DNA of 5,132 nucleotides from Chloroflexota bacterium (GTDB lineage: Bacteria > Chloroflexota > Dehalococcoidia > Lucifugimonadales > Australimonadaceae): contig JAPOOH010000571.1 in NCBI GenBank assembly GCA_026713505.1, forward strand, positions 1 to 5,132. Direction: 5' to 3'. The notes below the pieces were generated by a model. That model was not told the origin of the DNA and did no database searches. It saw only the letters and a program-made list of their open reading frames with translations. How positions within the stretch are numbered: position 1 is the first letter of the stretch; each line of letters starts with the position of its first letter. The position numbers and the translations under genes were made by a program. Positions 1 to 3,971 of this stretch are shown in pieces.

Positions 1-186
1 GAGCTGAGTGCGATGACGCGGCAGAGCTTGACGGGCCGTCGCATCGGAGAGCTAGCTGAGTTGCAAGCCGAGCTTGAGGCTTGGTCGACTGACGTCAATA
101 CGCGCCAACGCGGAGTGGACTGGCAGATGAAGGTCGGCGACGGTCGCCGCCAGCTCAAGAGCGTCTACCCGAAAATCACTCACTGA
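1..186 (+). CDS. IS630-family transposase, C-terminal 61 residues (5' end outside window)
   Basis: The frame is open from base 1 to the TGA at 184-186. It reads ELSAMTRQSLTGRRI, then an acidic helical stretch, then DWQMKVGDGRRQLKSVYP and a short tail. That is the usual ending of one group of IS630-family (Tc1/mariner-like, DDE) transposases: the 'LS..TRQ.L..RI' segment, a helix with 'W' and 'R.....W', and a final 'AR.KLK.LYP'-like motif. The catalytic DDE residues would lie upstream, outside the window, so activity cannot be judged. Only 8 bases separate the stop codon from the TA of a CTAG at 194-197, the preferred target of IS630 itself, so the IS end probably falls there. The IR of the IS cannot be confirmed without its other end. 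The family call is from recognised motifs, not a search. Confidence 0.8.
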   Translation, partial: ELSAMTRQSLTGRRIGELAELQAELEAWSTDVNTRQRGVDWQMKVGDGRRQLKSVYPKITH

Positions 187-193
187 CAGACCA

Positions 194-271
194 CTAGCCC
201 GTTATGCTCTGCAAGCGGCATATCCCTGTGTGAAAGAGACGAATCGATCGATTCTAGAGCGCATAACGGTT
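194..271 (+). repeat. Left end of RIT element: outer inverted repeat plus inner inverted box
   Basis: Bases 194-228 are the exact reverse complement of 2692-2726. After one mismatch the match continues for GTGAAA (230-235). Inside lies a variable stretch holding the perfect 14-bp palindrome GAATCGATCGATTC (241-254). It ends with CATAACGGTT at 262-271, which inverts the outer CCGTTATG (199-206) and equals the inner box of the right end. Each end is thus two inverted boxes around a less conserved spacer, as expected for recombinase binding sites. Confidence 0.85.
254..264 (+). repeat. 11-bp direct repeat CTAGAGCGCAT, copy 1 (copy 2 at 2723-2733)
   Basis: CTAGAGCGCAT occurs at 254-264, inside the left end, and again at 2723-2733, just outside the CATAACGGG of the right end. 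The second copy falls where similarity of the neighbouring DUF4338 gene appears to stop, so it probably belongs to the element rather than to the flank. It may be part of the recombination site or a leftover of an earlier rearrangement. Confidence 0.55.
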
Positions 272-297
272 GAACTCGCCGACCATGGTTGGATCAT
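270..297 (+). promoter_or_regulatory. Candidate ritA promoter
   Basis: TTGAAC (270-275) resembles a -35 box. GATCAT (292-297), 16 bp downstream, resembles a weak -10 box (4 of 6 consensus bases). Transcription would start near 304, after the left arm of the hairpin at 284-295. The match is modest and only by eye. Confidence 0.3.
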
Positions 298-324
298 TCC
301 CTTTTGAAAGGAGATCCAACCATG
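284..324 (+). promoter_or_regulatory. Hairpin enclosing the ritA ribosome binding site and start codon
   Basis: CATGGTTGGATC (284-295) and GATCCAACCATG (313-324) are a perfect 12-bp inverted repeat. The 17-nt loop contains CCTTT and AAAGG, which can pair further. The Shine-Dalgarno AAAGGAG (307-313) lies in the loop and inner stem, and the ATG (322-324) is the last triplet of the right arm. A transcript containing both arms would hide both signals. IS10 and IS50 are known to use such structures against read-through transcription; the same role here is inference. Confidence 0.7.
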
Positions 325-1572
325 ATCGAGAAACTCTTCACAGGAAACGAGTCGGTTCAGGAGCACCGGACAGTTCCGCTGGCTGAATCCCGGCTCGCCT
401 TCCTCAATCACTCCGCCTCGCAGGGGTACAGTCCGGACACCCTGCGGCGCATCGCTACGGCGCAGCTCGCGGTCGTCCGTCACGTGTCGTTCGGAAAGAC
501 TGGCAAGGCCTCGCTGCGGCAGGTCGAGGACGCCGTTGAGCACTGGGCCGCGCTCGACCCCGGCCGACGCAGCAAGCCGGGCACAGCGGCCCGGCGGCAA
601 CTCATCGCGAAGGCGGTCCACTGGCTGGAGTTCGCGGGCCGCTTGCAATGCCCTGCAGCCCTCCCGGCCGAGGCGTATGTGCAGCGGGTCGCGGAATTCG
701 CCGACGAGTTGCGCCAGCAACTCGGCCGATCCGAAGCCACGATACGGCTCTATAGCGGACGGCTGCGGGAGTTGTTCCGCGGGCTGCAGGGCGAGCAGCG
801 CGATCCAGACGACATTGGCGTGGCCGATATCGATCGGCTGCTGGCCCGGAAAGGCCCGGCAAGCGGTCTCTCTCGCTGCACCCAACGCAGCTACGGGAAC
901 GCCTTGCGAGCGTACTTCCGCTTCGCCGAACAGCGCGGCTGGTGCGCCCCGGGGCTGGCCGAGGCGGTCACCTCACCGCGCATCCACCAGGACGAGCGGC
1001 TGCCGTCCGGACCAGCGCCGGACGAGGTTCGAAGCCTGCTCGCGACAGCCGCCGGCGACCGTGCTGTCGACCTGCGGGACCGGGCCATTCTTCTGCTGCT
1101 TTCCGTCTACGGACTGCGTGCCGGGGAGGTAGCCGGCCTGCGTCTGGATGACATCGACTGGAGCACGGAGACGCTGTGCGTGCGCCGCCCCAAGACGGGT
1201 CGCGTCGACCGGTACCCCCTGGCACGCAGCGTCGGCGCCGCGATCATCCGCTACCTGCGCGCAGCCAGGCCGCGCTGCGTCGACCGCGCGATCTTCTTCA
1301 CGGTCCACGCCCCCATCCGACCACTCAGCAGTGTGGGGATTTCCGCGCTGGTGATCCGGCGCATGCGACGCATCGGTGTCGAGGGCAAGCGCCGCGGGGC
1401 CCATTGCCTCAGACACGCCTGCGCTCAGCGCCTGCTCGATGACGGCCTCTCGCTGCACGAGATCGGGGACTACCTCGGCCATCGCAGCCTCGACTCGACC
1501 GCCGTCTACGCGAAGCTCGGTCTCGTCGCCCTGCGGCAAGTCGCGAACTTCGACTTGGAGGGGCTGGCATGA
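322..1572 (+). CDS. ritA: RIT element tyrosine recombinase A (first of trio), 416 aa, apparently intact
   Basis: A site-specific DNA recombinase of the tyrosine (phage integrase) family. The start is set at ATG 322 because AAAGGAG (307-313) lies 8 nt upstream; the frame is open slightly further up. Residues to about 245 are the N-terminal and core-binding (SAM-like) part, including 'RLYSGRLRELF' and 'YGNALRAYFRFAEQRGW'. The catalytic domain follows with a complete set: Arg266 in YGLRAGEV, Lys291 in RPKTGR, His361 and Arg364 in HCLRHA, His387 in LGHRS, and nucleophile Tyr396 in VYAKL. Its length suits the first gene of a RIT trio. The stop overlaps the ritB start (ATGA, 1569-1572), so the two are translationally coupled. 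It is the only complete recombinase in the element. Confidence 0.92.
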   Translation: MIEKLFTGNESVQEHRTVPLAESRLAFLNHSASQGYSPDTLRRIATAQLAVVRHVSFGKTGKASLRQVEDAVEHWAALDPGRRSKPGTAARRQLIAKAVHWLEFAGRLQCPAALPAEAYVQRVAEFADELRQQLGRSEATIRLYSGRLRELFRGLQGEQRDPDDIGVADIDRLLARKGPASGLSRCTQRSYGNALRAYFRFAEQRGWCAPGLAEAVTSPRIHQDERLPSGPAPDEVRSLLATAAGDRAVDLRDRAILLLLSVYGLRAGEVAGLRLDDIDWSTETLCVRRPKTGRVDRYPLARSVGAAIIRYLRAARPRCVDRAIFFTVHAPIRPLSSVGISALVIRRMRRIGVEGKRRGAHCLRHACAQRLLDDGLSLHEIGDYLGHRSLDSTAVYAKLGLVALRQVANFDLEGLA

Positions 1573-2135
1573 CACTGCGCGCTGCAATCGATCAATACAT
1601 CGACTTCCGGCAGTCACAGGGAGCACACTTCACCTGCATGGCGAACGCGCTGCGCCGCTACGCGCGGGATGTCGGCGACGCCATCGACTGCGACACCGCT
1701 ACCGAGAGTCAGGCCAGTGCTTTCCTCCAGCAGGGTGTCCGATCCGGCTCCAACTACCGTGCCTGGAAGCACACTGTCCTGAACGGCTTCTACCGCTACG
1801 CGACCGCCCGGGGCCTGGCGACTCGTTCTCCCTTGCCGGCAGAGCGGCCCAAAGGCAGCCCTGGCGATCCTCCGCACATCTATTCGCACGACGAGTTGCA
1901 CCGCTTGCTGGCCGCCACGGAGACCTTCCAGCCCCGTGTTAACCAGTTGGAACCAAAGACCTTCCGCACACTTATCCTGCTGCTGTACGGCACCGGGCTG
2001 CGACCCGGGGAGGCGTTCCGGCTCACACAGGCCGACGTGGACCTGTCCGACGCCCTGCTGACGGTGCGCGCGACAAAATGCTACAAGAATGTTGACCGAA
2101 TAGCAATGTTGAGCTGGGCTCGCAAGAGCCTGTGA
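1569..2135 (+). CDS. ritB: RIT element tyrosine recombinase B, truncated after the catalytic lysine
   Basis: The ATG sits in the ATGA overlap with ritA, and GGAGGG (1557-1562) serves as ribosome binding site 6 nt upstream. The N-terminal SAM-like domain spans about residues 1-105 ('LNGFYRYATARGLATRSPLP'). The catalytic domain then begins, with Arg145 in GTGLRPGEA and the beta-hairpin lysine Lys170 in VRATKCYK. Family members continue here with a segment like 'SRLVP' and later the HxxR, H/W and Tyr boxes. Instead the sequence turns to unrelated residues after about residue 173 (base 2087) and stops at 2133-2135. The product lacks HxxR, the second His and the nucleophile, so it cannot be catalytic. 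It could still bind DNA or compete with a full-length partner. The tail after about 2088 belongs to the replacement segment. Confidence 0.85.
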   Translation: MTLRAAIDQYIDFRQSQGAHFTCMANALRRYARDVGDAIDCDTATESQASAFLQQGVRSGSNYRAWKHTVLNGFYRYATARGLATRSPLPAERPKGSPGDPPHIYSHDELHRLLAATETFQPRVNQLEPKTFRTLILLLYGTGLRPGEAFRLTQADVDLSDALLTVRATKCYKNVDRIAMLSWARKSL

Positions 2136-2180
2136 ACAAAGGCCAAAGAGCCCGCATCACGCAACATAACTTTACGGCGG
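2088..2180. other. Non-coding start of the replacement segment inside the RIT element
   Basis: This stretch lies between the break in ritB and the stop of the minus-strand recombinase fragment, and is less GC-rich than ritA. It holds two AATGTTGA repeats (2088-2095 and 2105-2112), a small hairpin GGCTC-GCAA-GAGCC (2117-2130), and CATAAC (2165-2170). Read on the minus strand it lies just downstream of the fragment's stop and contains GTTATG, like the GTTATG of the RIT ends. It may be the terminus of a second recombinase-encoding element. Confidence 0.45.
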
Positions 2181-2399
2181 TCAGGCGCTATCGAGAAGAG
2201 CCAGCAAGCTGTCCCGTGCACCGTCGAAGGCTCCCTTCTTGATCCCCGGAGGAACACTTGCCGCCAGCATTTCAAGCTTTGCTACCGGACTGACCCGGAG
2301 ATAGATTTCCGTGCTCTGCAAGGTAGCGTGCCCCAGCCAGAGCGATACTTTCCTGATGTCACGCGTGGCTTCCAAGGTGTGGAAAGCGCAGGAATGCGT
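2181..2399 (-). pseudogene. Tyrosine recombinase C-terminal fragment (72 codons), different lineage from ritA-C
   Basis: The minus-strand frame is open from ACG at 2399 to TGA at 2181-2183, immediately preceded by an in-frame TAA (2402-2400). It reads THSCAFHTLEATRDIRKV, SLWLGHATLQSTEIYL, then a tail with SVPPGIKKGAF and a leucine-rich end. This is the C-terminus of integrases that normally read 'RHS.A.HTLEA..DIRKV.LWLGH...TTEIY.R..P..KLE'. The His of LGH and nucleophile Tyr of EIYL are present. The HxxR box, first Arg, Lys and the whole N-terminal half are missing, and the Arg codon of HxxR is Thr here. There is no good start codon; a TTG at 2373-2375 is the only weak option. It is a relic, joined head-to-head to the ritC remnant, and probably comes from another mobile element. 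Confidence 0.8.
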
Positions 2400-2419
2400 T
2401 TATTCCGAGCTCGGAATAA
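2400..2419. repeat. Perfect 20-bp palindrome between two diverging recombinase fragments
   Basis: TTATTCCGAG followed by CTCGGAATAA is a perfect self-complementary sequence. It separates the minus-strand fragment (first codon at 2399) from the ritC remnant (first codon at 2421) almost symmetrically. It may be a scar of a fold-back rearrangement, a recombination site or an operator. Confidence 0.85.
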
Positions 2420-2420
2420 C

Positions 2421-2639
2421 AGGCACACTTCAGCCACGCACATGCTGCGGTCAGGAGTGGACATCAACACAATCCGCGCTTGGCTAGGGCACGCCAAGAT
2501 CGACACGACCGCGGTCTACGCAGAGATTGACATGGAAGCCAAGGCGAGGGCGGTCGGCCTTGCCGACTCCGGAGAGGCGGGGCCGAGCAAGCCTTGGAGC
2601 CAGGATGAGGGCCTGATGGCCTTCCTGAGTTCCTTGTGA
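2421..2639 (+). pseudogene. ritC: RIT element tyrosine recombinase C, last 72 codons only
   Basis: The remnant starts at the Arg of the HxxR box (RHTSATHML) and runs through SGVDINTIRAWLGH, IDTTAVYAEID and a tail ending DEGLMAFLSSL before TGA 2637-2639. The phrase 'RHTSATHLLR.GVDINTIRAWLGH...TT..YAEID...KA' is characteristic of the third recombinase of RIT elements. The second His (LGHA) and nucleophile Tyr (VYAEI) are kept; the first Arg, Lys, the His of HxxR and the N-terminal half are lost. The frame extends upstream to about 2328 through the palindrome and over the opposite-strand fragment, but that part has no recombinase character. No ribosome binding site is evident. The right element end begins 8 bases downstream. 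Confidence 0.85.
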
Positions 2640-2647
2640 CTATATCG

Positions 2648-2726
2648 AACCGTTATGCTCTGCAAGGCACCGGTCTGGCCCTTGTTTCACGCAGGGATAT
2701 GCCGCTTGCAGAGCATAACGGGCTAG
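2648..2726 (-). repeat. Right end of RIT element: outer inverted repeat plus inner inverted box
   Basis: Read inward from 2726, this 79-bp end mirrors the 78-bp left end (194-271). It has 35 identical bases, one mismatch, GTGAAA, a variable middle, then AGAGCATAACGGTT. Within it, CCGTTATGCTCTGCAA (2650-2665) and its exact reverse complement (2706-2721) form a 16-bp inverted pair. The middle holds an imperfect palindrome running from CAAGG (2663-2667) through ACCGGT to CCTTG (2680-2684). The end begins 8 bases after the ritC stop codon. Confidence 0.85.
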
Positions 2727-3334
2727 AGCGCATTTCGCGGCTGGCTCACCACCAGGTCCAGGTGCTTCCTGTACTGGTCCCGGGGCCAGCCGATCCACTC
2801 GTCGTGACAGGTCAGCGAGCGGGTCGCCTGGCTGAACAGCAAGCAGCCCAGCCGACGCCCCTGGCGGTCGAGCAGGAAGTAGCGCAGGTGCGGGCCCCGC
2901 GGCTGGCGGTAGCCGAGGTAGTGATGCCGCTCGATGTACTCGTTGAACAGCTGCACGTCCTCGCCCTGCTCGACGCACAGGAGGCGGAGCGGCTCCAGCT
3001 CCCGCAAGCCGGTCGCGATTAGCGGCTGGGGATCGCTGCGGCGGGTCGGCGGCGGCGGCTGGCGCGGTCCCGGGCGCATGCTCTCGACGCGTTTGGGGGG
3101 CAGTTGGAGGATGCCCGCCTGCGCGAGCTCCTCGAGCAGCCCCAGCGCGGCTGCGACCCGGTTGGAGCCGCTTGGCGTGCGCCAGTGCAGGTGCTCGCAG
3201 ATGGTCTGGGCCAGTTCCTTGCGGCTCAGAGCCGGGAAGGTGGCGACGGTCTGCTGGATGTCGGCGATCTGCTTGCGGGTGAAGCGGCGGCCGAAGAAGG
3301 TGGTGCACTTGAGTTTCTTGATCAGCGGATCCAC
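2723..3334 (-). CDS. DUF4338 / DruA-like protein, C-terminally truncated by the RIT element
   Basis: Starts at GTG 3334-3332 (MDPLIKKLKC). The frame is open further up to a TAA at 3418-3416, but without an ATG, GTG or TTG, and the ribosome binding site is not obvious. Residues about 17-83 form the N-terminal part (FTRKQIADIQ, LSRKELAQTICEHLHW, LLEELAQAGILQLPP). A proline-rich linker follows to about 110. The core then shows the signature RHHYLGY at 136-142, LRYFLLD, and DEWIGW. This matches DUF4338, the domain of DruA from the Druantia anti-phage system, which is also found in many stand-alone or transposase-associated proteins. Relatives continue after 'LVV...R' with a long conserved C-terminal region; here it ends VVSQPRNAL and stops inside the RIT end. 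About one third is missing, so it is probably inactive. Nothing else of a Druantia operon is visible. Confidence 0.75.
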   Translation of the reverse strand: MDPLIKKLKCTTFFGRRFTRKQIADIQQTVATFPALSRKELAQTICEHLHWRTPSGSNRVAAALGLLEELAQAGILQLPPKRVESMRPGPRQPPPPTRRSDPQPLIATGLRELEPLRLLCVEQGEDVQLFNEYIERHHYLGYRQPRGPHLRYFLLDRQGRRLGCLLFSQATRSLTCHDEWIGWPRDQYRKHLDLVVSQPRNAL

Positions 3335-3432
3335 GCGATTACCCGACGATTCAACCTCACCATCGCAAATCCGGGCTGGGATGTTAAGGGGTTTAGAGAA
3401 AAATCTGCAGATTCCTTATAAGTGCCATTGAA
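3335..3432. other. Intergenic region upstream of the DUF4338 gene
   Basis: About 100 bp, less GC-rich than its surroundings. It contains the 12-bp palindrome AATCTGCAGATT (3402-3413) and one copy of the direct repeat AGTGCCATTG (3421-3430). It also holds CCATCGCA (3360-3367), inverted as TGCGATGG at 3437-3444. No convincing promoter was found by eye. It may include the end of the mobile unit carrying the DUF4338 gene. Confidence 0.4.
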
Positions 3433-3493
3433 TCAATGCGATGGACCATGCTCAAAAAGCGCGGTTCTGGCCCGGCCTAACTCAGTGCCATTG
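3421..3493 (+). repeat. 10-bp direct repeat AGTGCCATTG, 63 bp apart
   Basis: The copies are at 3421-3430 and 3484-3493. They lie where the coiled-coil gene loses its plausible C-terminus and the DUF4338 unit begins. They could be a repeated IS-end motif or a duplication made on insertion. A 10-bp match this close may also arise by chance. Confidence 0.4.
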
Positions 3494-3512
3494 GCCGGCG
3501 GCCGAGGCGCCG

Positions 3513-3971
3513 CTACGGAACTGGCGCGGGCGTGGCCGTTGGCCCTCGCCACGGTGTCCAGACCGGCTTCCGGGCCCGGGGCATCGAGAAGACGGAGCGG
3601 TCCGCGCGCCTCGGCAGCGATGGCGCGGAGCCGGGCGCAGAACCACACCCCGCGCCGCCCCCGATCACGATGGCGAGCACGACGAGCGCAGCGCCGTTGG
3701 CTTCGAGCTGGCGCTCGATTCGCCTCTCGCGCTCGTCCAGCAACTCGCTGCGGAGCTCGTTGACCTGCCGCTGCAGGTCGACCGTGACCGCGTTTTCGGG
3801 GTCGGCACCCGGATCGGATGAGGGGGATGGCGGCACGGGCTCGCGGGGTTCCGCCCGGGCGGACAGGCCCGCCGCGAGCATGGCGGCCGCAACAGCGGTC
3901 CGGAGCGCGCACTTGCGGCGCCGGTCCCTCGCCGGCGCTCGCCGCCCGGCGGGGCTAGTTCCCTGCGTCAT
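3513..3971 (-). CDS. Small exported coiled-coil/membrane protein, probable frameshift near its transmembrane segment
   Basis: ATG 3971-3969 with GGGAGG just upstream; it overlaps the end of the beta-helix gene by 17 bases. As it stands it encodes 152 aa. Features in order: a long basic N-terminus (RRAPARDRRRK), a hydrophobic stretch TAVAAAMLAAGLSA with a cleavage-like ARA site, a Pro/Ser/Asp-rich linker, a heptad-like coiled coil (LQRQVNELRSELLDERERR), and a hydrophobic segment ALVVLAIVIGG. After that, the current frame becomes Ser/Pro/Arg-rich (CGSAPGSAPSLPRR). The -1 frame gives GVWFCARLRAIAAEARG, which suits a membrane exit much better and runs to a TGA at 3433-3435. One base appears missing at the C-run 3648-3651 (or 3658-3662). 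I recognise no named function. The distal part may also be cut by the neighbouring mobile DNA. Confidence 0.6.
   Translation of the reverse strand: MTQGTSPAGRRAPARDRRRKCALRTAVAAAMLAAGLSARAEPREPVPPSPSSDPGADPENAVTVDLQRQVNELRSELLDERERRIERQLEANGAALVVLAIVIGGGAGCGSAPGSAPSLPRRADRSVFSMPRARKPVWTPWRGPTATPAPVP

Larger units (their letters stand above)
194..2733 (+). mobile_element. RIT (recombinase-in-trio) element, internally deleted and rearranged
   Basis: Three tyrosine recombinase genes in one direction, the first two overlapping by ATGA, enclosed by long inverted repeats, are the hallmarks of RIT elements. Here ritA is complete, ritB is cut after its catalytic lysine, and ritC survives only as its last 72 codons. 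Intact elements are usually around 3 kb or more, so roughly 1 kb of ritB/ritC has been lost. About 330 bp of foreign DNA, visibly less GC-rich than ritA, takes its place (about 2088-2420). Inverted ends lie at 194-235 and 2685-2726 (35 bp identical, then one mismatch, then 6 more matching). The right end may extend to 2733. The outer left boundary is uncertain because an IS630-family element adjoins it directly. Confidence 0.8.

Noticed and set aside
202..885. Minus-strand frame opposite ritA
   Set aside because: No recognisable motif or start signal. It mirrors ritA, which has the complete catalytic set.
2400..2419. The palindrome read as a rho-independent terminator
   Set aside because: A self-complementary sequence with no loop and no following T-run; no gene ends there on either strand.
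194..2733. CRISPR array, integron attC or toxin-antitoxin content
   Set aside because: There are no regularly spaced repeats, no attC-like R/L box pair with an adjoining cassette gene, and no small paired genes. The recombinases lack the extra helix of integron integrases as far as can be seen.
2636..3022. + strand frame with Val/Leu-rich product over the right RIT end and the DUF4338 gene
   Set aside because: Antisense to the DUF4338 signatures and begins inside the element end; a composition artefact.
2723..3334. A complete Druantia defence system
   Set aside because: Only a truncated DruA-like gene is present; no helicase or other druantia partner lies in the window.
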